Assembly: GCF_900094545.1 (NCBI RefSeq)
Contig: NZ_FMAH01000012.1
Span: forward strand, 62,001-126,000
DNA length: 64,000 bases
Reading direction: 5' to 3'
From: Martinezella miluonensis
Lineage (GTDB): Bacteria > Pseudomonadota > Alphaproteobacteria > Rhizobiales > Rhizobiaceae
Shown here: positions 1-8,292 of the stretch, piece after piece
Layout: each line of letters opens with the position of its first letter
Position numbering within the stretch: the first letter of the stretch is position 1
Made by a program: the position numbers and the translations under genes
Notes under the pieces: model-generated
The model's input: only the letters and a program-made list of their open reading frames with translations
The model's database searches: none
What the model was told of the DNA's origin: nothing

Positions 1-818
1 AGCTCAAAAGCTACCTGTTGCGCATAGGGCAAGGACCTGGCGAAGTAGTTTACGGTCACTTGATCCAGCAACTGGGCGATGTCCTGGGATTGAAGGGCGC
101 CGGGAGCATAGGTTTTCAGCAGCGCATTCACTTCGAGGAGCCGGTTCAATTCGCCGTCGAAAGCAACGCGATAGTGGGCGCGCGCCTGCCCCTGGGAGAT
201 CAGCATCATCACGACATAGGATCCGACCCGACCTGCACGCTCCCTCAGTGTTCCGGCCAGGGAGGTCAGTATGACCTCGGCACTCGTTTCCGGCGCCAGA
301 GCGATAATCGAGCGTCCAGCCACGTCGCGATAGGTCTGGGCGCGATCCGCAGCGCGGAACATCGCCTGGATGGCGTCGGCAATACCAGCTCCATTTCGCT
401 CGCTGTACGGAACCGCTGCGACTGCATCCACCGCACTTCTGCCAGTCTCCAATTGAGCTTTGACGGCTACGAATGCGCTATGCATCTCCGGCGATGTATC
501 GATCTCCGTCCGAAACAGCGTCTCTATGGCAGCGATATCCCGGTCGGTTTCTTCCCTGCTCTCTTTCAGGGCAACGGCAAACGGCGGTTGTTGTTCTTCG
601 GGAGCACTCATAAGACTGTTTGCCGGCGCACGCTCCCGCGAGATCGCCGCGGCTGCATGCAACGCGACATGGAATCGACTGAATTCCGTCACGCCTCGCT
701 TGTAATTGATGTAATCCGATAAGCTGAAGGCAATTGTCGAGCCGGCCATCATCAAGCAAACCATGATAACAGCTATGGCTCCGATCCATTGCAGCTGTTG
801 AATTCTAAGCCGCGACAA
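1..818 (-). CDS. Membrane-anchored sensory protein, N-terminal part (cut by window edge)
   Basis: An open frame runs from a likely TTG start to the window edge with no stop. The start was chosen because GGAG lies 8 bases upstream; an in-frame GTG at 825-827 overlaps that site. The product begins with a basic segment (SRLRIQQLQW), then one strongly hydrophobic helix (about residues 11-30), then roughly 240 mostly helical residues that probably lie outside the cytoplasm. This is the usual front half of a signalling protein such as a chemoreceptor, GGDEF/EAL enzyme or sensor kinase, but the output domain is outside the window, so no function is assigned. Codon use looks normal for the replicon. 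Confidence 0.6.
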   Translation of the reverse strand, partial: MSRLRIQQLQWIGAIAVIMVCLMMAGSTIAFSLSDYINYKRGVTEFSRFHVALHAAAAISRERAPANSLMSAPEEQQPPFAVALKESREETDRDIAAIETLFRTEIDTSPEMHSAFVAVKAQLETGRSAVDAVAAVPYSERNGAGIADAIQAMFRAADRAQTYRDVAGRSIIALAPETSAEVILTSLAGTLRERAGRVGSYVVMMLISQGQARAHYRVAFDGELNRLLEVNALLKTYAPGALQSQDIAQLLDQVTVNYFARSLPYAQQVAFE

Positions 819-1139
819 GGAATGCACTCCACAAACAAGCACCTGATCTAGACTACACCAGATTCAGTGAAATCTTCACTTAACGAACAGGCTTAAATAT
901 TTCTCATAGTCGGACGACCGAGCTGCCGCGATCGCCGACACCCCGGACGGGCTTCTCAACACAGATGAGAACAGACACCGCCCATGCCGCCTCGCGCGGC
1001 GACCAGATGCCATCGCCATGCCAGTAGAAGCGCCGTAGGAAAGAAAAGTGCTGAAATTACGTCGTCAAACGCAGCTTGCTTGCCGGGCTTAGTTCGCCGC
1101 GAAACCTGCAGTAGCGCGGCTATGCTTGCCCGGGGAGAC
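819..1139. other. Intergenic, no gene recognised
   Basis: This stretch of about 320 bases lies between two minus-strand genes. The part nearest 830-910 is AT-rich and would hold the promoter of the left-edge gene. Short open frames exist here on both strands but show no recognisable protein features. Confidence 0.5.
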
Positions 1140-1433
1140 CTAATTCTCCACGAAAACCGCGGGCATGAGGTTGGCGCGGGCCGAATAATGCGCCTGTCCG
1201 ACAACATGCGAGATCACCAGCGCGTAGACGAGGAACGTACCGAGGACGATGGCAATGCCGTGCAACGGAAGGCCGGTCTTGGGCGTAGCGTCCAATGCCA
1301 AGAGCTTCGCCGAATTTGCATGGAACGCTTCCACCTTCGCGAAGGGAAGCAGCAATTCTCTTTCCATGCGAGCTTGCTCGTCAAGCCGCTTGCTATATCT
1401 CGTCGTGCGCCTGAACGGGATGATATCGCCCAT
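1140..1433 (-). CDS. Small single-span membrane protein, unknown function
   Basis: A 97-residue product. It has a charged N-terminal half (basic GDIIPFRRTTRYSKR, then an acidic/basic helix) and one hydrophobic segment near residues 58-78 (IAIVLGTFLVYALVISHVV), followed by a short tail. I do not recognise the family. The gene follows the secreted mini-protein gene at 1464-1742 on the same strand with about 30 bases between them, so the two may be co-transcribed. The competing open frames over the same bases give Arg/Pro/Cys-rich shadow sequences, which supports this frame. Confidence 0.6.
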   Translation of the reverse strand: MGDIIPFRRTTRYSKRLDEQARMERELLLPFAKVEAFHANSAKLLALDATPKTGLPLHGIAIVLGTFLVYALVISHVVGQAHYSARANLMPAVFVEN

Positions 1434-1463
1434 TTTTCACGTGATCCCCTTTACCACTCGCAG

Positions 1464-1742
1464 CTATTGGCCATTCTCTTGATTAGAATCGGTATCGATA
1501 TAGTCGACACGAACGACGACCTTTTCTGGCCGTTGCTCGCCATGCTGTACAATCACGGTCACGATGCAGCGATTGTCGCGCGGCCTGACGGACAGCAAGC
1601 GCCCCTTTGTCTTCGATAACACCTGATCGGCGGCGTTCGAGCAATCCTGGATTTTGTCGGCGACTGGAACAACCTGGCCCTGCCCCGCCAATGCCGAGCC
1701 CGCAATCGAGATTCCGACGAGTGCTGCTAAGATCCTGATCAT
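1464..1742 (-). CDS. Small exported protein, unknown function
   Basis: A 92-residue product starting MIRILAALVGISIAGSALAG, a clear Sec signal peptide with an AxA-like cleavage region near residue 19. The mature part is about 70 residues with two cysteines (DCSN and NRCIV), which could form a disulfide in the periplasm, and ends in an acidic tail. The frame stays open upstream to 1850, but those residues do not look like protein, and the signal peptide fixes the start at 1742. No good ribosome site is visible in front of it. Family not recognised. Confidence 0.6.
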   Translation of the reverse strand: MIRILAALVGISIAGSALAGQGQVVPVADKIQDCSNAADQVLSKTKGRLLSVRPRDNRCIVTVIVQHGEQRPEKVVVRVDYIDTDSNQENGQ

Positions 1743-1998
1743 GGAGGCAGTATACCCCAAGAATAACGCGCAGGCGACCTCGGCCCGCAAGAATACCAGG
1801 CTGTTTGCCTCATCTTTTCGTTGTATGTCAGCAGGTCGCAGCGGATGCATATCGGTGCGTTGCTGAACGACGCCGATTGCACGCAGCGGTGGACTTTCTG
1901 CGCGGGTTCATGGATGGAGATGCCGCGAAACTCCTCGATGCCGGAGGAGCGGCGCAGCAGGCTACGTGATGTCGAATATTTTTATTGCAAGGGGCATG

Positions 1999-2543
1999 AT
2001 GCTTACTCTGGAAACCTCCCGGCTCATCCTCCGGCCCTGGCAGGATCGGGATCGTGCGCCGTTCGCTGCCATCAATGCCGATGCCGAAGTGAGACGATAT
2101 TATTACCCGAGTCTGCTGACAGCGGCGGAAACGGATAAGCTGATCGACCAGGCCAATGAGCGATTGATGCGGGACGGGATTGGATTCCTTGCCGTCGAGC
2201 GTAAAGCCGACGGTGCGCTGATTGGGGGCGCGGGTCTGTCGCGTCCCGGACCGGAAGTTCCGGGCAGTTTCCTGCTGGAGATCGGCTGGATTCTCGGACA
2301 GCCCATTGGCGGCAGGGCTATGCCACGGAAGCCAGCCATCATTGTTTCGATTTCGCCTGGCAGCAATTGGGTGCCGAATGCGTGATCGGCTACACGTCGA
2401 ACATCAACCTGCCATCCCGGCAGGCGATGGAAAAGATCGGCATGGCTCGTGTGGAAGATGGCGACTTTGACGACATCACGGTGCCGCCGGGGCATATCTT
2501 GCGACCACATGTGCTTTATCGCGTCGATAGGCCGGGGCAATAG
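1999..2543 (+). pseudogene. GNAT-family N-acetyltransferase with a one-base frameshift
   Basis: The first frame encodes a typical start of an RimJ/RimL-type acetyltransferase (MLTLETSRLILRPW, then ERKADGALIGGAGL). At about 2300-2310 the family-like sequence jumps to the next frame and continues as GYATEASHHCFDFAWQQ, then INLPSRQAMEKIGM (the usual C-terminal motif), to TAG at 2541-2543. One missing base near the CCCATTGGCGG stretch explains the break: restoring it gives a continuous protein of about 181 residues. In the present reading the protein stops at 2385 without the acetyl-CoA loop. ATG 1999 follows AAGGGG. Either a recent pseudogene or a sequencing error. Confidence 0.8.
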
Positions 2544-2611
2544 ACATCAGAACCGATGGGGAGCGGAATCTCGGCCTTGCGCCGTCGGCGCATTCACGCG
2601 AAAACGCGCTT

Positions 2612-3571
2612 ATGAGCATCCCGACAGTCCACCCATTCGCCTTCGACCCAACCTATGGCATGCAGCTCGAACAGCTCCGCTTCATCGAGCTCCCGGAGGC
2701 GCCGGCCGGCTTCGACGCGTTCTGGCAGAAGCGCTACAGTGCTGCCATATCGGTCGATCCACAACCGAGGCTCCGCCACGGCAAGCTGCGCCACGAAAAC
2801 TGGCATGTCTTCGATATCAGCTTCACATCGACCGGATCGTTTCAAATCAACGGCTGGCTTCTTGTTCCCCGCAAGGGGCAGGTGCGGCGGGGACTGGTCG
2901 TCGGGCATGGTTATGGCGGAAGAGACCAACCCGATTTTGATCTGCCGCTGGAAGAGACGGCGGTACTGTTTCCCTGCTCCCGCGGCCTGTCTCTCAGCGC
3001 CTGCCTGCAAATTCCAGCGGATGCTTCGGGCCACGTCATTTGCGGCATAGAGAGCCGCGATACCTACGTCATCGGCGGCTGCGTCGAAGATCTCTGGCTT
3101 GCGGTTTCAACCCTGGAAACCCTCTATCCGTGGATTGCCGGCCGCATCGGCTACAGCGGCATCAGCTTCGGCGGCGGCATCGGCGCTCTCGCGATCCCCT
3201 ACGACGCCCGCATCGATCGCGGTCATCTCGTCGTCCCGACATTCGGCCATCGGCAGCTTTGGCTCACCCTGCCAACCGTGGGCAGTGCTCAATCCGTGCA
3301 GATCTATCAGGAGAAACACGGAAGCGTGCTCGAGACTCTGCGCTTTTTCGATGCCGCAATCGCAGCAAGCCGCATCAAGGTGCCGATGCTCATCGCGCCT
3401 GCCCTTTTCGACCCCGCCGTGGCGCCGCCTTGCCAATTCGCCGTCGTAAATGCGACGCAGAAATTTAACGAAATCTTCATCCTGGACGCCGGCCATTTCG
3501 AATATGATGCTATGGATGAGCAGAACGCAATTCTGCGAGATAGGGTGGGACGTTTTTTCAAGGTGTCATGA
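2612..3571 (+). CDS. Acetyl xylan esterase-family alpha/beta hydrolase
   Basis: A 319-residue cytoplasmic alpha/beta hydrolase resembling the AXE1/cephalosporin-C deacetylase family, which removes acetyl groups from sugars and related esters. The family signature is present: an N-terminal APAGFDAFWQKR segment, an oxyanion-side GHGYGGR loop (about residues 99-104), the nucleophile elbow GISFG with Ser185, a candidate acid Asp266 (ALFDP) and the catalytic His294 (DAGHFEY). There is no signal peptide, so the substrate is probably intracellular. Its stop codon overlaps the start of the next hydrolase (ATGA), implying translational coupling. The true substrate cannot be read from sequence. Confidence 0.85.
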   Translation: MSIPTVHPFAFDPTYGMQLEQLRFIELPEAPAGFDAFWQKRYSAAISVDPQPRLRHGKLRHENWHVFDISFTSTGSFQINGWLLVPRKGQVRRGLVVGHGYGGRDQPDFDLPLEETAVLFPCSRGLSLSACLQIPADASGHVICGIESRDTYVIGGCVEDLWLAVSTLETLYPWIAGRIGYSGISFGGGIGALAIPYDARIDRGHLVVPTFGHRQLWLTLPTVGSAQSVQIYQEKHGSVLETLRFFDAAIAASRIKVPMLIAPALFDPAVAPPCQFAVVNATQKFNEIFILDAGHFEYDAMDEQNAILRDRVGRFFKVS

Positions 3572-4296
3572 ACCGCGAATATCTGCGCTGGTACAGCCCG
3601 CGGCTGGAACGAGACATGGAGCTTCTGGTGTTCGGCCACGCCGGCGCCAAGGTCTTGATGTTTCCTACGAGAGACGGGCGCTTCTGGCAATATGAGCAGA
3701 TCGGCATCGTCGCCAGCCTCGCGGAAAAATTGAATGCCGGACATCTTCAGCTCTACTGCATAGAAGGGCTCGCCGGCGAAACCTTCTACGGTTATGGCCA
3801 GCATCCGGCAGAACGCATTCGCCGGCACAGGGCTTTCGAGGATTACATCCTGAATGAAGTCCTGCCGCTGATGGCGCAGAAGAACGGCCATGAATGCACG
3901 ATCGTCCATGGCTGCAGCCTCGGGGCCTTCCAGGCAGCCAGCCTGGTGTTCCGCCACCCTCATCTCTTTCGCAAGCTCGTCGCCTTTTCAGGCCGCTACG
4001 ATCTGACGATGCAGATCGAATCCTTTGCCGATCTGTTCGACGGCTATTATGACGACGATATCTATTTCCATACGCCGACGCATTTCCTGCCCGGACTGGC
4101 CTGCGAATGGCAGCTGGAAAGGTTGAGGCAGGTCGATATCGTGCTGACGATCGGCGACGCCGACCCATTCTTCGACAACAATCGCCATCTAAGCCAGCTG
4201 CTCGCGGACAAACAAATCGGCCACCACTTGCATGTCTGGAATGGTCGCGCGCACAGGGCTGGCGCATGGCGTAGAATGGCCCCGCTCTATATTTGA
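3568..4296 (+). CDS. Esterase D-like alpha/beta hydrolase
   Basis: A 242-residue product resembling the putative-esterase family (esterase D / YbbA group). Visible features are the start NREYLRWYSPRLERDMELLVFGHAG, the nucleophile elbow GCSLG with Ser117, an acidic loop GDADPF around residue 196, and a late histidine in NGRAHRA expected to complete the triad. The start overlaps the stop of the preceding acetyl-esterase gene by four bases, so the two hydrolases are almost certainly one transcriptional and translational unit. No signal peptide is present. The last 20 residues are unusually Arg/Ala-rich for this family, so a small frame error near 4250 is possible. Confidence 0.8.
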   Translation: MNREYLRWYSPRLERDMELLVFGHAGAKVLMFPTRDGRFWQYEQIGIVASLAEKLNAGHLQLYCIEGLAGETFYGYGQHPAERIRRHRAFEDYILNEVLPLMAQKNGHECTIVHGCSLGAFQAASLVFRHPHLFRKLVAFSGRYDLTMQIESFADLFDGYYDDDIYFHTPTHFLPGLACEWQLERLRQVDIVLTIGDADPFFDNNRHLSQLLADKQIGHHLHVWNGRAHRAGAWRRMAPLYI

Positions 4297-4334
4297 GCTA
4301 CCCCAAGCTTGAGCGGCACCAGCCGCCGGCGAGA

Positions 4335-4523
4335 CTAGACCAGACCGAACGGAATGGGCCTTATCGCCTTGCGCGCGCCATAGTCACGCTCGTGGGATTT
4401 GCGGTGCTGCTGTTCGTAGCTCGCGGAGAAGTCGATAAGCATGCGCTCGACCATGCCATCCGGATAGGTTCCGGTATCATCAGTCTCGACTTCCGACTGC
4501 GCAGTGACGATCTTCAAATTCAT
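4335..4523 (-). CDS. Small basic hypothetical protein
   Basis: A 62-residue product starting MNLKIVTAQSEVETDD. The start is supported by GGAGG in front of it (CCTCC at 4531-4535 on the plus strand) with normal spacing, while the longer frame to 4589 lacks such support. The sequence is soluble, with an acidic N-terminal half and a basic tail rich in Arg, His and Lys. It converges with the hydrolase pair. Family not recognised. Confidence 0.55.
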   Translation of the reverse strand: MNLKIVTAQSEVETDDTGTYPDGMVERMLIDFSASYEQQHRKSHERDYGARKAIRPIPFGLV

Positions 4524-4788
4524 CTCTAATCCTCCGGCCTGGCTCGGAAACTCTCGATTCCACGTTCTGTTCCAACAATAGTCGCGCAATTGTTAAAAAA
4601 TTAACTACGTCCATTAATCAATTCGGGGGCTGCAATAGCGGATTGGCTGCACGTCGATGACGTGACGATGGCCGGCGACCGAAGCTCCATCGGCGCCAAA
4701 ACCAGCAACGATGTGACCCGCCATATCTCGACAAGAGTTAACATCAAAGCGGCCTCGGCAAGCTGCCTTCTTCCGCCAATTTGTCGGC

Positions 4789-6084
4789 TCAGCGCCCGGA
4801 CGAACGGAAGTCGCTCGGTGTGCGATCGTCTTCGGAATTCGTCGCGGGCTCCCAGCCAAAGACGCTGCGGCCGCCATAAGAGAAGGATCTATCGAACTCG
4901 CCGGCAACGATTTCCTTAAGATCGGGTCCCGTGACGTAGCGCTCCAGAACCCTCGATTGGTCATCCAGTCGCTTGAGAGCCGCCAGCTCTTCATCCCGGC
5001 CTAAGCGCCCCTTCCTGACGGCGGATTTCATCACGTTGATGGTCTCGTCGTAGACCTTCAACGGTACCGGAAAGGGATGACGATCCTTGCCGCCATGGGC
5101 AAGCGAGAAGCGCGCAGGGTCGGAAAAGCGACAGGGCGCGCCGTGCACGACCTCAGCAACCATCGCCAGTGCCTTCACCGTTCGCGCGCCGACACCCGGC
5201 GTCAGAAGCAGATCCTCGAAATCCACCGGACCGCGATCCGCAGCAGCCGCGAGATTTCCATGCAGGCGCCGCATGTTCACATCCTCCTCGCGCACATCAT
5301 GATGCGCGGGCATGATGAGATATGGCAACATCGGTTGCGCGTCCTGTTCGCGAACCACTGGAGCCTCTCCATCCAGCACCTTGAATTCACGAATGATTTT
5401 ATCAGGCCCCAGCGACGCAAGCAAATCCAGCTGGCCTTTGCGAGAGCGCTCGGCCCGCCGATCGGCAAGATTGATGATCTCTCCCTGCTCCCTTCCCTCG
5501 ATTGCTGCATGCGGAGAATCCAGAAAGCTGGCCAAACCCTCGGAAAGCCAGTGATATCGCCTGGCCTGCCGCCGATCGCCGTTCATGCCCTGCTGAATGA
5601 CAACCCATTTGCCGTCATCCGCCACGATGAAGCCGTGCAGATAGAGATCGAACCCGTCTTGCAGTGCCGCGCTGTCCACCTTCGCGATCAGCCGGCTTGT
5701 GCTGGCAAGCGATGCTCCATCGATGCCGACCCGATCGCCTATATGGAGCAATTCGTCGGGCGTCTTGCGCGACTGTGCGCCACGCCCGCCGCAAACATGG
5801 ATGCCAAGCTCGCCGGAAAGCGGCGTGAGGCCGCGCTTCAATGCTCCGAGCACGCTTGTCGTAATGCCGGAGGAATGCCAATCCATGCCCATCACGGCGC
5901 CGAAGGACTGAAACCAGAAGGGATTGGCCAGCCGACGGAACAGCTCGTCGCGCCCATAATGCTGGACGACCGCCTCGGTGATGACGGCGCCCAGTCTCGT
6001 CATCCGGTCGCCGAGCCACCGCGGCACGCGGCCGCCATGCAACGGAAGGTCAGCTTTGCCAGCTCTCTGCGCCAATGTCGTCAC
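4789..6084 (-). CDS. DUF763 family protein
   Basis: A 431-residue protein of the DUF763 (COG1415) family, found in scattered bacteria and archaea with no established function. The family start (QRAGKADLPLHGGRVPRWL) sets the likely start at GTG 6084; about 28 residues upstream are open but look non-coding. Other family-like stretches are GAVMGMDWHSSGITTSVLGALK and, near the middle, LLTPGVGARTVKALAMVAE, which has the look of a helix-hairpin-helix and suggests nucleic-acid contact. The following GGKDRHPFPVP block also looks like a conserved segment. It stands alone, downstream of the aminotransferase on the same strand. I infer a nucleic-acid-related role only weakly. Confidence 0.85.
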   Translation of the reverse strand: MTTLAQRAGKADLPLHGGRVPRWLGDRMTRLGAVITEAVVQHYGRDELFRRLANPFWFQSFGAVMGMDWHSSGITTSVLGALKRGLTPLSGELGIHVCGGRGAQSRKTPDELLHIGDRVGIDGASLASTSRLIAKVDSAALQDGFDLYLHGFIVADDGKWVVIQQGMNGDRRQARRYHWLSEGLASFLDSPHAAIEGREQGEIINLADRRAERSRKGQLDLLASLGPDKIIREFKVLDGEAPVVREQDAQPMLPYLIMPAHHDVREEDVNMRRLHGNLAAAADRGPVDFEDLLLTPGVGARTVKALAMVAEVVHGAPCRFSDPARFSLAHGGKDRHPFPVPLKVYDETINVMKSAVRKGRLGRDEELAALKRLDDQSRVLERYVTGPDLKEIVAGEFDRSFSYGGRSVFGWEPATNSEDDRTPSDFRSSGR

Positions 6085-6183
6085 TCTCGATCTTCGGTGA
6101 CGGCATTGTAGTATCGGCGGCTGATTTGCGCCATCCATTCGTCTCCGCCTGCCACAGGCGTCCGCCACGGACGCCGGCGAGGA

Positions 6184-7320
6184 TCAGGCGCGATTGCGAA
6201 GCAGGTAGGAGCGCATTGCCGCAATGCCTTCATCGATATTGGCGCGGCCGAAACCTATGCGGAAGCGGTCGGCCGGCGTCTCGTTCAGATCCGATCGATA
6301 GAGGCTGGCGGGCAGCAGTAGCACGCCTGCCTGCTCGACCAGCTCCCGCGCAAAAGTCTCGACGCCGTCCGCACCCTTGTAGCGGGGATAGCTGACGCAG
6401 CCGCCATCGGGCGTGTACCAATCGAAAAGATGCTCGAAATCGGCAAACAGCGATTTCAGCTTTGCCAGATTGGAGGCGATCAGGCGGTTGTTGCGCTCCA
6501 ATATCCTGTCGGCGTTGAGCAAAGCGATCTTCGCCAGGCTTTCGCTCGGGCCGGAATTGCAGATAGAGAGATAGTGTTTCATCCGCTCCATCTTCGAAAG
6601 CAGGCCATGATCACGGCAGGCGATCCAGCCAATGCGCAGCCCCGGCAGCCCATAGGCTTTCGATATGACGCCCAACGATACACCACGCTCATAGACATCA
6701 GCAGCGGCCGGCAACATGGCCCGACCTTCGACAGTGAGACCCCGATAGACCTCGTCGCTGAAGAGCCAGATGCCGTGGCGACGGCAAAGATTGACCAGCG
6801 CGTCGAATCTCTCCCGTTCGAGGACCTTGCCCGTGGGATTATGCGGAAAATTGATCGAAATCAGCTTGGTATTGGGCCGGATGGCTGCACCCACGGCGTC
6901 GATATCGAGCGACCAGCTGTCCTGCGGATCAAGCGCCACGGCGGAGACCTCGCAAATGCTGAGCGGGATCGTTTCGGATGATTGGTAGTTCGGCGTCACG
7001 ACAATCGCGTGGTCACCCTTTTCGAGAAGCGCATGCATGGCGATATAGATGCCTTCCTCCGCGCCCGCGAAGCACAGAATATCCGCCCGTTGCATCTGTT
7101 GATACAGACTAGCGATGATATCGCGCAGCTCCGGAGAGCCGAAGGTTTCGGTATATCCCAACCACAGGTTCTCATGGGCTTGCCGCTGCTCCGGCGTTGC
7201 CATGTCGAGCAATTCCGCCATGGTCATGCTCTGCACGTCGGATGCGGTCATATGATAGCGCGCGCTGAACTCCCACTTCGAGAAATAGGTTTCGAGCTTG
7301 AAATCTGGCAGGACCGGCAT
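6184..7320 (-). CDS. Class I/II PLP-dependent aminotransferase
   Basis: A 378-residue fold-type I aminotransferase. Recognisable motifs are HNPTG at about 160-164 (the Asn that contacts the cofactor), SDEVYRG at 188-194 (the Asp that binds the pyridine nitrogen) and SKAYGLPGLRIGW with the PLP-binding Lys221. Full length for the family. The gene is transcribed away from the PAS/HTH regulator at 7444, with a short shared promoter region holding a perfect palindrome, so that regulator is its likely controller. Because such regulators (DauR group) control D-amino-acid use in other bacteria, an amino-acid catabolic role is plausible, but the substrate is unknown. Confidence 0.88.
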   Translation of the reverse strand: MPVLPDFKLETYFSKWEFSARYHMTASDVQSMTMAELLDMATPEQRQAHENLWLGYTETFGSPELRDIIASLYQQMQRADILCFAGAEEGIYIAMHALLEKGDHAIVVTPNYQSSETIPLSICEVSAVALDPQDSWSLDIDAVGAAIRPNTKLISINFPHNPTGKVLERERFDALVNLCRRHGIWLFSDEVYRGLTVEGRAMLPAAADVYERGVSLGVISKAYGLPGLRIGWIACRDHGLLSKMERMKHYLSICNSGPSESLAKIALLNADRILERNNRLIASNLAKLKSLFADFEHLFDWYTPDGGCVSYPRYKGADGVETFARELVEQAGVLLLPASLYRSDLNETPADRFRIGFGRANIDEGIAAMRSYLLRNRA

Positions 7321-7389
7321 GGGTCGTTTCTCCTAGAATGATCGGCACACATCCGCGCCGACGTTTATTGGCTCGAAATTAGCGGCGCG

Positions 7390-7404
7390 TTGACAATTTG
7401 TCAA
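7390..7404. promoter_or_regulatory. Palindrome in divergent promoter region (candidate operator)
   Basis: TTGACAATTTGTCAA is a perfect 7-1-7 dyad midway between the aminotransferase and the regulator gene. Each arm contains TTGACA, so it could supply a -35 element on either strand. Plus-strand spacing to TTAATG at 7413 is 17 bases. Its position suits an autoregulatory operator for the protein encoded at 7444. Confidence 0.5.
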
Positions 7405-7443
7405 ATATAGACTTAATGTAAACACCTCAGACGGAAAGAAGCG

Positions 7444-8118
7444 ATGTCGAGAAAGATTGACCCGAATAGCGAAACAGCGCCTGATCAAGATGACGTGCTG
7501 CAGTTCGCGCCAGTCGCCGAAGCCGTCGCGATCCTGCTCAAGCCACATGCGGAAGTCGTCATTCATGACCTGAAAACGCAGACGATCGCCTATATCGCCA
7601 ACAATATCTCACGGCGCGATGTCGGCGGCTCGTCGCTTGCCGACTTGAAGGATATCGGATCGCTTGGCGCCGATGTTGTCAGACCTTATCGCAAGACAAA
7701 TTTCGACGGACGGCAGCTCAAGTCAATCACCGCGGTACTGCGAAACGGCACGGGCGAACCCTACGGATTGCTGTGCATCAATTTTGATATCGCACCGATC
7801 GAAGCGGCTCGCGACGCCCTGAACCTGCTGGCAGCCTTTCAAGGGGCAGGTGCTCAGCCATCGGCGCTTTTCCATGCCGACTGGCAGGAAACCGTCAACG
7901 CCGCCATCGCGGATTTTCTCGGCGAACGAGGGCTTGCAGCCTCCGCACTTGCCAAGGAAGATCACGCAACCCTGGTCGAGCGGCTGGAACAGGAAGGCTA
8001 TTTTTCCATCCGCAATCTGGTGCCCTATCTCGCCCGCCTGCTCGGCATTTCGCGGGCAACCGTCTACAAGCACCTGCGCGAAGCTAGGCAAAAGAAGCTG
8101 CTGACGGCTGAAGACTAG
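7444..8118 (+). CDS. YheO/DauR-type PAS plus HTH transcriptional regulator
   Basis: A 224-residue regulator. Residues about 20-130 match the YheO-like PAS domain (FAPVAEAVAILLKPHAEVVIHDL, IANNISRRDVGGSS, NGTGEPYGLLCINFD). The C-terminal 60 residues form the DauR-type helix-turn-helix (FSIRNLVPYLARLLGISRATVYKHLREAR). Family members sense small metabolites; DauR represses D-arginine/D-lysine catabolism in Pseudomonas. Here the divergent aminotransferase is the obvious target and the palindrome at 7390-7404 the obvious site. This is inference from context. Confidence 0.88.
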   Translation: MSRKIDPNSETAPDQDDVLQFAPVAEAVAILLKPHAEVVIHDLKTQTIAYIANNISRRDVGGSSLADLKDIGSLGADVVRPYRKTNFDGRQLKSITAVLRNGTGEPYGLLCINFDIAPIEAARDALNLLAAFQGAGAQPSALFHADWQETVNAAIADFLGERGLAASALAKEDHATLVERLEQEGYFSIRNLVPYLARLLGISRATVYKHLREARQKKLLTAED

Positions 8119-8151
8119 GCGCGAGACCGGCGACGCCCGATCGCCGTCGCT

Positions 8152-8292
8152 TTAACGCTTCAACTCTCGCTCGAATTTTTCGATCTGCTGCAGGACCCAC
8201 GGATCATCCGCCGAATATTGTATCGTCTCGCACTCCAGTCGCCGTTGACGGCGGCGGCGAACCCAGTCGATGAAAGCGAGAAGCAGTCGCAT
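8152..8292 (-). CDS. Possible 46-residue basic protein
   Basis: The sequence reads MRLLLAFIDWVRRRRQRRL followed by an acidic/aromatic tail (SADDPWVLQQIEKFERELKR). It has an amphipathic look and a regular composition. No clear ribosome site precedes the ATG, and the frame is open further upstream to 8430 with poor sequence. It could be a genuine small protein convergent with the regulator at 7444, but the support is compositional only. Confidence 0.35.
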   Translation of the reverse strand: MRLLLAFIDWVRRRRQRRLECETIQYSADDPWVLQQIEKFERELKR

